Part shown: one piece after another, positions 21,966-34,579 of the stretch
How the letters are laid out: every line of letters begins with the position of its first letter
Numbering within the stretch: the stretch's first letter is position 1
From: Rhizomys pruinosus
Lineage: Eukaryota; Chordata; Mammalia; Rodentia; Spalacidae
NCBI GenBank assembly: GCA_009823505.1
Contig: VZQC01005595.1
Span: 316,239 to 380,238, forward strand
Length of the DNA stretch: 64,000 nucleotides
Reading direction: 5' to 3'
Translations under genes and position numbers: made by a program
The notes under the pieces: generated by a model
Seen by the model: only the letters and a program-made list of their open reading frames with translations
Databases searched by the model: none
What the model was told of the DNA's origin: nothing

Positions 21966-22690
21966 CCCACAGTCTCTCACTGAAAGCAGAGACCACCATT
22001 TCAGCAGAACAGGCTGCCCAGCAAGCCTCTAGAATCCTTTTGTCTCTGCCTTACCAATGCTGAGGTTATTTATAGATGTACACGGCCATGCTCAGGTGTA
22101 TGTGAGTAATATGGAGCCATTTCATGCTTATACAGCAAGGAATTTGCCCACTAAGACATCTTCTCATCCCCCAAGCATAAGGATATTGACTTATCTTGAT
22201 CATTATCAGAAATACAAATAAGGGATAATTTGTATGAAACTTTTTAGGGCCAAGACCTGAGACTGTTCCAAAATTTGAATTTTAAGTAAATACATTATTT
22301 TCCTTGTAAACCTCCAAAAATGATGCTTTTGTTTTTTGCTCCCTAAATACCATCATCAATAATCAGTTACATGTATGATTTTTATGCTTTTTGTTGGGAG
22401 ATGACACCACAGAATTCTCGTACTCTTTACATAAGTTTTTTTTTCTACTTATGGCTGTATTTCTTTGTGGGAGAGCCTTAAAGGATTCTTGCAATCCTTC
22501 TAAGATATAGAAGAAATTTTGTCTGTAATCAGTAGTTAAAAGAACAGTTTTATTTTTGCACGTATAGTTTAAAGTTGTTTATGATTTTTCCTAAGATCAG
22601 TGTTCAGTTTTTAAGGGTTATTTTCCAAATTTACTTGCAAGTTTCATGGTTTTGTCCATAGAATTTACTTTTACTCTGTTAAAATAATGT
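21966..22690. other. Low-copy sequence, no gene recognised
   Basis: A short stretch (about 21965-22080) resembles a worn SINE or L1 3' region. The rest shows no structure I can assign. Confidence 0.4.
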
Positions 22691-22695
22691 TTTCC

Positions 22696-22776
22696 TAGGG
22701 CTGAAGATCTATTTTAGTTATAGACTGCATACTTAACATCTTTATGGCCTAGGGTTCAATACCAAGGAGGACAGTA
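22696..22776 (+). mobile_element. Degraded ID SINE
   Basis: AGGGCTGAAGATC, TTTTAGTTATAGACTGC and CCTAGGGTTCAATACC follow the ID A-box/B-box order. A CA-rich tail follows to 22840. Confidence 0.65.
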
Positions 22777-23109
22777 TAATTGGAATCATGTATACACACA
22801 TACACAAACACACTTATAAACACATACATGTACAAAATGAACTATTATTCAGATAACATTTTTCTAATGTTCCTACCAGAATGTATTGGTCCTTCATTAT
22901 CTTTAGATGTTTAAAGATAATTCTTTGTTGTTGTTTCCTCTTTTGCTTTTTATGTTTTTAGCATGTATTTAGAAGCCTGAAGAAACTCTATCTTACTGTC
23001 TATAGGCTTAAGCTTTATGCATTCTTGTCCCTGCCCACTCCTGTTGATTTCTTTTCTCCTCCCAAATAGACTTCTTCTATTTCTGTCTAGTTTCATTGCC
23101 ATTGCCATG

Positions 23110-24130
23110 ATAATATACCCTGACCTAAAGCAATATAGGGGTGAAGGATTTATTTTAGCTCACTATTCTAGTAGACAGATATTATCAAGGGAGAAATGGA
23201 AAAAAATGAAGACATTTAAGTGGGAAGGGAAAACGAAAGTATATACAAGGAACCATGAGCATAAAGTGGAGAAAGGATCTGGGGGTGGTTACTGGAGATA
23301 GATATTTCAAGGGAAAATGGAAAAAATGGGGGTAATTTAACTGCAGAAGGACTAAAGAGGACTAGACATGAGGAGGAGATGAGAGGTACATAATGCTTAG
23401 GTGGTATGAAAAACAAGAGGGAAATGTATTTTTTCCAAAATCCTATTGAAATCCACATACAATATCAGTACATATGTGCATGTATGTACTTGAAGGCTAT
23501 GTATCAAAAATCACAGTGCTAGACAGGAGAAAACCTCTCTTTTAGTCCTTGGTCAGGGTGGTCCAAGATACTCCCAAAATAAAGTCTATTCCCACAGCCC
23601 AAGTCTACTTCCCAGAACTGCTGAAGACAGGACATACTGTAAACATAAGACTTTGAAAAACAGAGCTGGAATTCTCATGGAAGCCTTCTCTGTGAAAACT
23701 AGCTCTCATAGGTTTGGAAGACACTATGCAAGCTGTCAATGAGAAAATCAATCAGTGGTCACACCCATGTTTAATGTCTAATAAACACAATAATGATTGG
23801 CTCAGCAAACAACAATGGTGTAGTATTAGTAACTCTTTTATCTTGGGTCTAATAAAAAGCTGTCTATTGGACTTTAGGCCAGTTAAATAGGAAAGAATGT
23901 ATATGTGGAATTGTAAATGGCCAAATACACATAGCTGGAAGGTCATAAGGCCCAGAGAAAACCCTGTTCTCCTTATTCCTACACAAATGTATTTTCTTAC
24001 ACTATGCTATATATGGTTCCTTCCATTTATGGAGAAGTATACCGGTCACTACTCATCAAATAAGCTTTTATTGTAATAGACTATACAGAAATCTGCAACT
24101 GGTCACGCACATAGAATAAGTGTCTGTGAA
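23110..24130 (+). mobile_element. Lx-type L1 3' UTR
   Basis: The purine-rich block (23165-23390) is followed by GCTTAGGTGGTATGAAAAAC, which parallels 21240-21270. GAAAACTAGCTCTCATAGG is the reverse of the CTATGAGAGCTAG box at 3250. ATAGACTATACAGAAATC parallels 51890-51905. Confidence 0.75.
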
Positions 24131-24253
24131 ATGACATATGTTAAAAGCTAATAAATATTTCAAATATAAAATTGTTTTGCAAATTTCATATATTTTAGAC
24201 CTCATTCTCTATATCACCCTCCATAATCTCCCATTCTGTTTTATGTATACAGT

Positions 24254-24280
24254 TGTGTGTGTGTGTGTGTGTGTGTGCGT
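24254..24280. repeat. (GT)n microsatellite
   Basis: Thirteen TG units ending in GCG. Confidence 0.95.
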
Positions 24281-24659
24281 AATTTTTAAGGCCTATGGAG
24301 TCAAATATTTGTACCCAAATACCCATCAATGTGGGTCTCACTGGAAGGAATCAGACTTCTTTAACGGTATGATTGGACAGGCTAAATAGGATCTAGTGGA
24401 TGGACCTTCAACTAACATTTGTGTACAAAATTTAACTTGACAGAGATTTCTAATTTTTCACATTAGAAATTTCACTTACTGCAGGGTAGAGCCCCAAGCC
24501 CATTTCCACTCAGAGAACTTTAATCTTCATCAGAACACTTGCTTGTGTGTTTAGGTGCCATCTGATATTAGGTGCCATTCAATAACCCACGCAACATTTG
24601 TATCTAATTCCCTGTGTTTAATTTCTTATCATGAACTTTTTCTTTTTCAAGTTCAACTA

Positions 24660-24679
24660 CCTATGGACATTTTTTAAAT
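24660..24679. repeat. Target-site duplication, left copy (full-length L1)
   Basis: CCTATGGACATTTTTTAAAT. The right copy at 30513-30531 is identical except for one T fewer in the T run. Confidence 0.93.
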
Positions 24680-25002
24680 TAAAATTTTTTTTGTTCTTTT
24701 AGTATATACATATTTTTTGTACAAGATTATGTTACTAATCAGAACTAGACCCTTGTCCCCCACCCTACCCCCCGACTTCACCAGAGCTCATGCATTCTGC
24801 CAAACATGCTTTTCATCTCTTTCTCAGTCTTTCTCAAAATTCTCCATGTGGAAGTTGACTGTTTTGAGCAGAAGTTCACCATTTCAGTCAGTTCCCTGAT
24901 GCAGTCATTTCTGTTGTTTTTGTTGTTTTCAATATGCATCACTCCCAACTTCTTAAGCTCAGGGGCAGTGCACAAGAAATACTTACAACTAGATAATTGG
25001 CA

Positions 25003-28000
25003 CTAGCAACCACAGATGAGGGATATCATTCGTCGTTTGTTTTTCTGGGACTGTGATACTTCACTTAACATAATATCTTCTAGTTCCACCAATTTACCTG
25101 TGAAACTCATGATGTCATCTTTCTTTACCACTACATAGACCTCCATTGTGTAGATGTACCACATATTCTCTATCCATTCATCAGTTGAGGGGCACTTGGG
25201 TTGGTTCCACCTCCTTGCTATTGTGAAGAGAGCTGCAATAAACATGGCTGTGCATGTACCTCTGTGCTAAAATGAGTCTTGTGGGTACATGCCCAGGAGA
25301 GGTATGGCTGGGTCAGGTGGCAAGTTCTTTCCAAGTCTTCCAAGGGTTCTCCACACTGCTTTCCATAGTGGCTGTACCAGTTTACATTCCCCTAGCAGTG
25401 GATGAGTGATCCTATTTCCACACAACCTCTCCAGCACTTGGTGTTATTTGTTTTCTTGATCCTAGCCAGTCTTATTGTAGTAAGATGATATCTTAGACTG
25501 GTTTTGATTTGCATTTCCTTAATGGTTAATGATGTTGAACACTTCTTAAGATGTTTCTCAGCCATCTCTAATTCCTCACTGGTGAAGTCTCTGTTCAGCT
25601 CTTTGCTCCATCTATTGAGTGGGTCATTTGTTTTCTTTATTCTTTGTTTTTTGAGTAGTTTATATATTCTAGAAATAAATGCTTTGTCAGATGTTTCTGC
25701 AGTGAAGGTTTCCTCCCACTCTGTGGGATTTCTCTTCACTTCCTTGATTGTTTCTTTTGATGTACAGAAGCTTTTGAGTTGAATGAGATCATATTTGTCA
25801 ATTGTCGACCTTAATTCTTATGTAGCTGCTGTCTGATTTAGGAAGTCTTTTCTTATGCCTATGTCTTGTAGTCTGCTGCCAAATTTTTCTTCTACTACCT
25901 TCAGAGTTTGGGGTTTCACGTTGAGGTATTTAATCAATCTGGAGTTGACTTTTGTACAGGGCAAGAGGTAGGGGTTTAATTTCATTCTTCTACAAGTCGT
26001 GATCCAGATTAGCCAACACCACTTGCTGAAGGTGCTGTCTTTTCTCCATGTGTCTTCTTGGCCCCCTTGTCAAATATGAGATGGCTGAAATTGTATGTGC
26101 TCAAATTTGGATCTTCAGTTTTGTTCCATTGGTCAATAGGTCTGTTTCTGTGCCAGTACCAAGCTGTTTTTATGACTATATCCCCATAGTATAGTTTGAA
26201 GTGTGATATAGAGATCCCCCCTGTGTTGCTCTTTTCACTTAAGGTTGTTTGGCTATTCGGGGTCTTTTGTTTTTCCAAATGAAAATAAGGACGTTTTTCC
26301 AAGCCCTGTGAAGAAACTCTTAGGGGTTTTAATTGGGATTGCATTAAATCTATACAATATTTTGGGTAGAATAGAGATTTTTACTATATTAATTTTCCCA
26401 ATCATGAGCATGGGAGGTTTTTCCATCTTCTGAAGTCTTCTTCAATTTCTTTCTTTAAGGGTTTAAAGTTTTTGTTGTAGAGATCTTTGGTGTCTTTTGT
26501 TAGGTTTGTTCCTAGGTATTTTATTGTTTTTGAGGCTATTGTGAGTGGGAAGGTCTCCTTCAATTCCTTCCTCAGTTGCTTGTTGTTTGTGTAAAGAAAG
26601 CCTACTGATTTTTTTAGGTTAATTTAGTATCCTGCCACTTTGCTGAAGCTGTTAATAATTTCTGGGAGTTTTCTGGTGGAGTTTTTAGCATCCCTTAAGG
26701 AAACGATCATATCATCCGCAAATAGGGATAGCTTGATTTCCTCTTTTCCAATTAGTACTCCTTTAATTTCCTTTTCTTGCCTTATTGCTCTAGCAAGTGT
26801 CTCAAGCACTATATTGAAGAGGAGTGGTGACAGGGGACACTTGCCGAGTTCCTACCTTTAAAGGGAATGCTTCTGTCATTTCCCTATTTAGGATAATATT
26901 GGCTGTGGGTTTCCTGTATATGGCTTTGATTACATTGAGGAATGAGCCCTCCAATCCGATTTCCTCTAGGACTTTAAGCATGAAGGGATGCTGGATTTTG
27001 TCAAAGGCTTTTTCAGCATCAATTGAGATGATGGTGTGGCTTTTATCTTTCAGTCCATTTACATGCTTAATGATATTTATTGATTTTCATATGTTGAACC
27101 ATCCGCGCATCTCTGGTATGAATCCAACTTGGTCATGACGGATGATCTTGATATGGGTCTGCATGCGATTTCCCAGTATCCTGTTTAGAATGTTGGCATC
27201 TGTGTTCATTAGGGAGATGGGTCTATAGTTCTCCTTTTTGTTTGTATCTTTACCTGGTTTTTGGTAATAGAGTGATGCTGGTTTCATGGAAGGAATTTGG
27301 GAGGATTCCCTCTGTATCCTTCTAAACAATTTCAGTAATAATGGTTGTAAGCGTTTTTGAATTGTTTTATAGAATTCTGCTGTGAATCCTTCTGGGCCTG
27401 GGCTTTTTTTTTTTAGTTGGGAGGTTTCTTACTACATCTTCAATTTCTTCATGTAAATGGGTCTGTTTAAGCTGTGGATCTCTGGGTCTGTTTAAGCTGT
27501 GGATCTCTTCTTGGTTGAGCTTTGATGATTCCCAGGATTTCAGATATTCATCCATTTCTTCTAGGTTTTCAAACTGGTAGAGTATAGGTTTTTGAAGTAT
27601 TCCCATATGATTTTCTGGATCTTTCTCTTGTCTGTTCTGATATTTCCCTTTTCATCATGGATTGTATTGATTTGGAGTTGTTCCTTCTTTCTTTTTATTA
27701 ACTGGGCTAGAGGTCTCTTTATCTTGTTTATTCCTTCAAAGAACCAACTTTTGGATTCATTGATCTTTTGTATCATTTTCTTTGTCTCTATTTCATTAAT
27801 TTCTGCTCTGATTTTTGTTATTTCTTCCTGTCTGTTGCGTTTAGCGTTCATCTGGTGTTGCCTCTCAAGTGTTTTCATCTGCAGTGTTAGATTATTCACT
27901 TGTGCTCTTTCTGTTTTTCTAATGTAGGCACCCAGGGCTGTAAACTTCCCTCTTAGGACTGCATTTAAGGTATCCCATAGGTTTTGTTTTGTTGTATTAT

Positions 28001-28815
28001 CATTGTCATTCAGTTCCAGGAATGCTTTTATTTCTTTCTTTATCTCTTCCTTGACCCATTCAGTGTGTGTTATTCAGCAGTGTGTTATTTAGTCTCCATG
28101 TGTTCTTGTAGATAGTAGGGCTTATCCTGGTGTTGATATTGAGCTTTATTGCACCGAAGTCTGATAGAATGCATGAAATTATTCCAATCTTTTTGTATTT
28201 GTGGAGGTTTCTTCTGTGTCCTAGTATGTGGTCGATTTTGGAGAACGTTCCATGGAGTTCTGAGTAGAAAGTGTATTCTCTGGTATTAGGGTGGAATATT
28301 TGGTAGGTATTTGTGAGATCCAAATACCTTGGTGTATCATATCACTGAGTTCAGATATCTCTCTGTTTATTCTTTGTGCTGTTGACCTGTCCAAAGGGCT
28401 CAGTGGGATATTGAAGTCCCCTACTATGAGTTTACTGGGATTAGTCTGTGAATTTTGGTCCTAGAGAATTGTCTTTATAAAGTTTGGTGCACCAGAGTTT
28501 GGTGCATATATATTTATAATTGTAAAATCTTCTTGGTGAATTGTTCCTTTGATAAAAATGTAATGGCTTCCTTTGTCTCTTCTGATTTCTTTTACTTTGA
28601 AGAAAATAGCAACACCTCCTTACTTTTTGGTACCATTTGCTCGGAATTTTTTTTCCATCCTTTCACTTTAAGGTGGTGCCTGTCCTAGAAGTTAAGATGT
28701 GTTTCTTGTAGACAGCAAATAGATGGGTTCTGTTTCCTAATCCAATCTCCCAGTCTATTTCTTTTGATTGGGGAATTTAGTCCATTAATATTTAAGGTTA
28801 TGACTGATAGGTTGG
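25003..28815 (-). pseudogene. L1 ORF2 remnant (endonuclease, reverse transcriptase, C-terminal domain)
   Basis: ORF2p is the L1 endonuclease and reverse transcriptase. Visible pieces in element order are: the endonuclease C-part ending [16 protein letters not shown] (28060-28323); the segment [21 protein letters not shown] (27561-27899); the RT entry [11 protein letters not shown], a damaged form of the CPGPDGF box (27367-27606); [19 protein letters not shown] (27087-27329); the [10 protein letters not shown] block with the RT catalytic ADD-type motif (26624-26809); [21 protein letters not shown] (26009-26344); and the C-terminal DEWIENMWYIYTMEVY..SEVSQSQKNK (25003-25245). Multiple frameshifts and stops lie between them. 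A 25-bp tandem duplication lies at about 27460-27508. Confidence 0.93.
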
Positions 28816-28884
28816 TGTTCCTTCCTTTTGCCTTATTATCCATTTGCAGTTTGGGTTTAGGTTTCTACTTCTGCAGTTATGCAT

Positions 28885-29986
28885 TTATTGATTTCTCTTT
28901 CTAGGTGACTGGGGTTGGTTGCTCCTTTCTTGTGTCCTTTGAATTGCTTCAAGTATTCTCTGAAGGGTTGGTTTTCTGGACATGTATTCTTTCATCTTGT
29001 TTATATCATGGAAGGTTTTTCTCTCTCCTTCAACTATAATTGACACTTTTGCTGGGTATAGTAACCTGGGTTGGCATCTATTGTCCTTTAACACTGGGAA
29101 TGTTTTGCTCCATGTTCTTCTTGCTTTCATAGTTTACATTGAGAAATCAGTTGTAATTCTGAAAGGTTTCCCCTTATAGGTCACTTGTTTTTCTCTTGTG
29201 AATTTCAGGATTTTGTCTTTGGTTAGGGTGTCTAGCATTTTAACTATGATGTTGCATGGAGAGTTTCTTTTCTGATCTTGTCTGTTTGGAGTTCTGTGTG
29301 CTTTTTGTATTTGTATTGGTTTGTCTTTTTTTAGTTTGGGGAAATTTTCATCTATTATTCTGTTGAAGATCTGATCAATACCATTCTCTTGGGATTCTTC
29401 CCCTTACTCTATTCCTATGATGCAGAGGTTTGATCTTTTTCATAGTGTCCCACATTTCCTGGTTGTTCCACTTTTGCATATTTTTAAATTTTTCATAATC
29501 TTTACTTGAGGTTTTTAGTTGTTCTTTGTTATCTTCCGGGTCTGATATTCTTTGATCTGTTTCCTCCATTCTGCTTCTGACACTTATTCCATTCCTTTCC
29601 TCTTGATTGGATGAGTGTTTGATTTCCTTTTCCATTTCCTCTTCTGATTTCTTTAGTATTTCCACTTCATTTTGGAGCTTCTCAATCTCTTCGTGTAACT
29701 CTTTGATTCGCTGGCTGGTTTCTTTATCTTTCTCAACATGGGATCTTTTCAGTGTTTCTACTTCCTTCTGGAGTTTGTCATTCTCTCTCTCTTAGTCCTT
29801 CTTGAGTACTTCATTCTCTTTTCTTAATTCTTTGATTTGCTCTTTATAATCTTGTACTTCTTTAAGTTTGTGCACAATTGTTCTTTTAATGTCTGTTTCT
29901 TGGGCCATCCCCAGGGGGATCCTACTGTAGGAATCTTCCACAGGGTTGGTAGAGCTTGGTGTGGGATTATCCTGCACCTTTCCCAT
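28885..29986 (-). pseudogene. L1 ORF1 remnant (RNA-binding chaperone)
   Basis: It starts at ATG 29986 (MGKVQDNPTPSS) and passes a heptad-rich coiled coil (KEQIKELRKENEVLKKD; then a SEEEMEKEIKHSSNQEE region at 29375-29665). It ends with the conserved C-terminal domain containing MKARRTWSKTFPVLKD, ILYPAK-like and INKMKEYM (28885-29130). ORF1p trimerises and coats L1 RNA. At least two frame breaks separate the pieces. Confidence 0.9.
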
Positions 29987-29989
29987 GTT

Positions 29990-30512
29990 GTCTCTTCTTC
30001 ATGTCCCTGGCATATGAGCTTCTCCTTGCCTGTATTTCAATGTGAATCCCAAATGCCTCTTCACTGTGTTGAAGGTTTGCTTTGCTTGTCTCCTTCAGAT
30101 GTCTTCCTTGTTTGTTTGATTGATTTGTTTTTCTCCTTTACTCCTTGCTTATGGAGTGTTGACTTCTCTAAGCTCTAGGCTTTCTATTGGAAGTCTAACT
30201 CACACTTCTCTCTCTGTTCTGAAGGTTCTCCAAAGAATCCACTTGGGCACTCCTTCCTTTGGCAATACCAGTTGGGGGGGGGTTGCTGTTTAGCCAGCAT
30301 CCCAGTACCTGTGCTTCAGGTGGTCTTGAGAGATCCCCGATCTCAATACTCACACAAACCCACCTTTTATACCAGCTGGGAGGACAACTCAGCTCCCACA
30401 GCCACAAAAGCCAGTCAAGCCAAAGACAACTAAATGAAATCAAACAACAATCTGCCTTGCTGAAGCACCCAGCTCCTACCTGTACTTTAGGTGGTCTTGG
30501 GAGATCCCAGAT
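29990..30512 (-). promoter_or_regulatory. L1 5' UTR with two tandem monomers (about 171-bp period)
   Basis: TGGTCTTGAGAGATCC at 30321 recurs as TGGTCTTGGGAGATCC at 30492, a period of 171 bases. The outer unit is partial. Rodent L1s drive transcription from such tandem monomers. Confidence 0.8.
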
Positions 30513-30531
30513 CCTATGGACATTTTTAAAT
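30513..30531. repeat. Target-site duplication, right copy (full-length L1)
   Basis: CCTATGGACATTTTTAAAT, matching 24660-24679 apart from one T. Confidence 0.93.
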
Positions 30532-32120
30532 AATGTGTGTACCAATTTAAGGAAGGGAAAAGAGGAAGTGTCTGTCAGTTTGTAATTGTATTTGGTTAAA
30601 TTCTCTCAAAGTGATTTAATATCTAAATTGTTTACAGTGCCTCATTTACTTACACTAACCCCTTATACATTCAAGATTAAAACTTAGATAATGTAAATAC
30701 TATAATAAAATTCTTTATAAGTAAACTCAAACCAAAGATCATTTTAATTTTTACCATAATTATGTGTTGAATAGCAAAACTAAATAGTATTTGTTGAATA
30801 AAACTTATTGAAAACACAGTTTAGCTTTTCATTCTCAAACATAAATTCTTGTAGAAGCTGGAAAAATCTCCTAGCCTTTTTATTTAAGAAATTCCCCTAT
30901 GTCTACCATAAGTTTCTACTTAACATACCTAATATTCTTTGAAATCAAAACATATTGTTAGTGATTATTTGCAAATGTTTCATGTGCTTCTCTTCATTTG
31001 AGGTAATCAAATAAAATATTTAAGGTATTTATATTGGCAATGCCTCAAGTAAAACAATGATTTTTAGTAAACCAGCTAAATTGTTCTGGCTACTAGAGAA
31101 TTATGCATCAACTTATTGTAAAGAAAAATTGCAACAAAGCAATTTAAGGCAATGCGATATTGTTATTGTTCAAATGGATGGAATCTGTTGCATATGTACT
31201 TTCTTGGGAGATTAAGTAAATTTTTGATAATTGAATTCTATTTCTTACATATCTGTGAGGTAGACTCTCCTTGCCTGTATAGCAATCAAGCAATAGTTCA
31301 GAGGATTCTAGCAGATTTCCTTAGGGCAGACAGCAATATAAAAGAGGAATAAGATCTCATTTTGAAAAAGTGTGACTTTTTATTAAGTCAATAAAAGAAA
31401 GGTGGAGTTAAGAATTCTCTGGAAGATTTCAAAGGCTTCAATTAAGAAAGGCTGTAGAATTTATTATGGAACAAATAAGAGTCAATCAGACTTCTGTGTG
31501 TAGTGCTACACTGTCCACTGCAGCTCTTCCAGTTTGTAAGCCTAAGTTCAAACACTTTATAACACTGTCCACATTCTATTCAGTTTATAGAAAGAAAATT
31601 TAGCCATATCCTAGAATATAAAATTACATTATAAGAGGCAAAAAGGATGATAAGAACAAAATGCGGTGGTAGACCATTTATTCCTCATAATATTGTCCAC
31701 CATCTTCATGAATACATTGATTAAAAGGAAGTAAGGAGGCAAAAATTTTAATAACAAAAATACAGCTCTACTACTGTATTTGCTTAAAAATCAAGCCTTT
31801 TATAATGTCTTTCTCCAAACTCTAAGCACTTACAACTTTAAAACAATAAAAAAATTCATAATTTATATAGTCAAATGAGCAGTATTAAATTTTAGCTGGT
31901 GAAGTTGAATAAGTTGTAATTTTAAAATATTATGGTTGCTTTTATAGAATCCTTATGAAATTCACCTCAACTTTTCTAAGCTTTTCAATTGACATGTTTT
32001 AGAAGATTATGATCAACAGTTTTTTTCATGTTTTAGTGTTTAACATAGTGGAAAAAATACTGCTAATTTTATTACCATGGATGGCTAGTTAGAAACAGCT
32101 GTCTTTATTAAGAAAATAGA
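30532..32120. other. Low-copy AT-rich sequence holding the left arm of an inverted duplicate
   Basis: No gene, SINE or L1 box is seen apart from the inverted arm at 30813-31007. The flanking AT-rich sequence is typical of intergenic DNA. Confidence 0.5.
30813..31007 (+). repeat. Inverted duplicate, left arm (about 190 bp)
   Basis: TCATTCTCAAACATAAATTC, GAAGCTGGAAAAATC and AAGTTTCTACTTAA here appear in reverse complement at 33112-33315, with about ninety percent identity by eye. The family is not known. Confidence 0.88.
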
Positions 32121-32121
32121 T

Positions 32122-32330
32122 CTATATTGAAGCAGTGTTCTCAGACTTCAGGATCACCCCCAGAGACTTTTGAAAGTACACCAATGTCCTTTCTGCTTAA
32201 GTTTGTGATTCCTGCCAGGAATTTGGATTGGAGCAAGAATATTTTCAAATTTTTGAAGTTCTATGTTGATTATCATGGTGTTGAACCTGGAATGACAATT
32301 TTAGGAGTGGTGCTATGAAGAATAAATATT
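32122..32330 (+). mobile_element. Possible MER5-type DNA transposon remnant
   Basis: GTTCTCAGACTTCAGGATCA, CAGAGACTTTTGAAAG and AGTTTGTGATTCCTGCCAGG follow the order of MER5A (hAT-Charlie) with many changes. Confidence 0.4.
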
Positions 32331-32493
32331 CTCATTTATAATCATTTTGGGCTGCTGTGAAATGTGAATGTGTATATCCTTGGGCCTAATGTTTAGATAA
32401 TGGAATTCTATATGAGCAAGAACAGCTGGACTTTTCACATAACTCCCTAAGAACAGTGAGGAACCAAGATGAATGCTTAGCCACCCCGGCATT

Positions 32494-32606
32494 TATCGGG
32501 CATAGTGACCAAGGCCTATAATCTCAGCACTCAGAAGACTGAGAAAGGAGGATGGATGCAAGTTTGATGATGATCTGGCCACATGGTAAGATCATCTAAG
32601 AACAGA
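32494..32606 (+). mobile_element. B1 SINE, degraded
   Basis: CGGGCATAGTGACCAAGGCC, TATAATCTCAGCACTCAG and a GAGGATGGATGCAAGTTTGA block follow B1 order without the 3' third. Confidence 0.72.
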
Positions 32607-33111
32607 AAATATATTTTTATTTATTTATTTTTCTGGGGGAGTGATTTTATTTTGTATTAAATTTTTATGATTTCATACACACTACCGGATATATATATCC
32701 TTCCCCATCAGAATCCTCCCCTGGACCTTCCACTGGATTCCATGCATTCTGTCATTTATGTTAAGGACTAACAAGCCAAGTTAGTGTACTCTGAAGCCCC
32801 TCATTGGAAATTCATCCACTGGGTTCCAGTCAGCCTATCTAGAGTCACTCCCTTAATGAAAATCAGTTCTTCCTCATCCAGTAGTAATCAGCCGCCTAGT
32901 TCTTTGGCTAAGATTGAGATCTGCCCCCCATTCCCACACTTATATACTAGGATTTTGTCTGCTTCGTTTTCAGGGGTCTTGTGCATGCTATCAACTTTGT
33001 TGTAAGTTCAAATGAGCAAGGTCCCAGGAGCCTATAAGTCTCTGTTTCCACATGGTCATGCACTTCTTCCCCTTGCTCTTAAAATCTTTCTACTGCCTCC
33101 TCTTCCACAAT

Positions 33112-33315
33112 TACCTAGAGTGAAGAAAAGCACATACAACATTTGCGAATAATCACTAACAGTATGTTTTGATTTAAAAGAATCTTAGGTATGATAATTA
33201 AGTAGAAACTTATGATGGACATAGGGGAGTTTCTTAAATAAAAAATGCTAGGGGATTTTTCCAGCTTCTATAAGAATTTATGTTTGAGAATGAAAAGCTA
33301 AAGTGTGTGTGGCCA
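33112..33315 (-). repeat. Inverted duplicate, right arm, inserted in an L1 3' UTR
   Basis: Reverse complement of the left arm. Lx 3'-UTR sequence is on both sides of it (to about 33111 and from about 33316), so this arm interrupts an L1 and is the younger of the two. Confidence 0.87.
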
Positions 33316-33438
33316 GTTTGTGAACTCTGTTATCTTCTTCATCTACTATAAAAGAAGCTTCTTTGATGAGTGCTGACTAGCATATGGGTTTTAGATACAA
33401 AGACCCATATTTAGTACATAGTAAGAAATTCCATTTGT

Positions 33439-33672
33439 GGGGCTGGAGAAAGAGTGGAGCAGTTAAGAGAACTGGCTGTTCTCATAGAAGACCTGGGTTT
33501 GAATCATAACAACCACATGACAGGTAAGAACTATCCTTAACTCCAGTTATAGGAGAATCTGATGTCCTCTTCTGACCTTCATGGCATTGCACATCATGGG
33601 TGGTACAGTCAGATACATGTAAGAAATACATTCGTACAAATAAAATAAAGAAAAAAATAAAAAAAAAATACA
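33439..33672 (+). mobile_element. B2 SINE, older single-unit type
   Basis: GGGGCTGGAG, GAGAACTGGCTGTTCTC, GAAGACCTGGGTTTGAATC, CTGATGTCCTCTTCTGACC and an A-rich tail. One AACTCCAGTT unit only. Confidence 0.92.
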
Positions 33673-34539
33673 TTCTTGTAGGGATGTGGCAACCTTGGGG
33701 TTTTCTTTAAGATCTATGATCACTCCAGTCCTGTGAATTTGTCTATATTTACAGTATCACACATGAGTTTCCTCTCATTAGATAGGCTTAGGTACGATTA
33801 GGTAGTTTTCATTACTCCCAAGACAAAACTGCCACTACTGTTCTAATGCAGTTTGCTGTGCCTGTTACTATTGTGGTTATTAGGCCTTAACTCTAAACTA
33901 TGAGAGGTAGCCTTCAGAGAGTTGGCTTCCAGCTCATTTCCAGATCCATTCCCCCTCACTTTCTGGAGCTCCTTCTTACCCTTTACAACTACAGTTCCTT
34001 CTGTAACCCTCTTCTACCCCTCTCTTTTAGATACACCCATTTTCCCATCCCCGCCTTGATATCACCTGTTTCCTGTTGTCCTTCTCTCTCAGGCTCCTTC
34101 TTCCCCTTTACATCCTTGGTTCCTTTCCATTTTCCTGGCTCCTGCAGTTACATCAGGATTATTATTTCTGATTATACATTATATATAATGACCTGGTGCT
34201 AGAATCCACAAATGAAGGAAAACATATATTGCTTGTTTTTTTCTGAGTCTGTGTTACTTCAGTTAGTATAACAGTTTCTAGTTCCATCTATTTACTTGCA
34301 AATGTCAGGATTTCATCTTTCTTTACTGCTGATTAGAACTCCATCGTATAAGTGTATACGTATAACACATTTTCATTATCCAATCATCAGTTGAGGGACA
34401 TTTAAGTTGCTTCTGTTTCTTGGCTACTGCAAAAAGAGTGGCAAAAATCTTGGATATAAGGGACTCTGCAGTAGGATGAATCCTTTGGGCATATAACAAG
34501 GCATGGTATAACTGGACTGGCTCCTATATGTTCATTTTC

Positions 34540-34545
<6 letters not shown>

Positions 34546-34579
<34 letters not shown>

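Larger units (their letters stand above)
24680..30512 (-). mobile_element. Full-length L1 retrotransposon, mutated, TSD-flanked
   Basis: In element order (minus strand): 5' UTR 30512-29990 with tandem monomers, ORF1 remnant 29986-28885, ORF2 remnant about 28815-25003, and 3' UTR 25000-24680. A 19/20-bp TSD lies at both ends. The 5.8-kb length suits a complete rodent L1. Frames are broken into pieces of at most about 115 codons, so it is not autonomous. It is about as diverged from the L1 at 44465-50485 as different subfamilies are. Confidence 0.95.
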
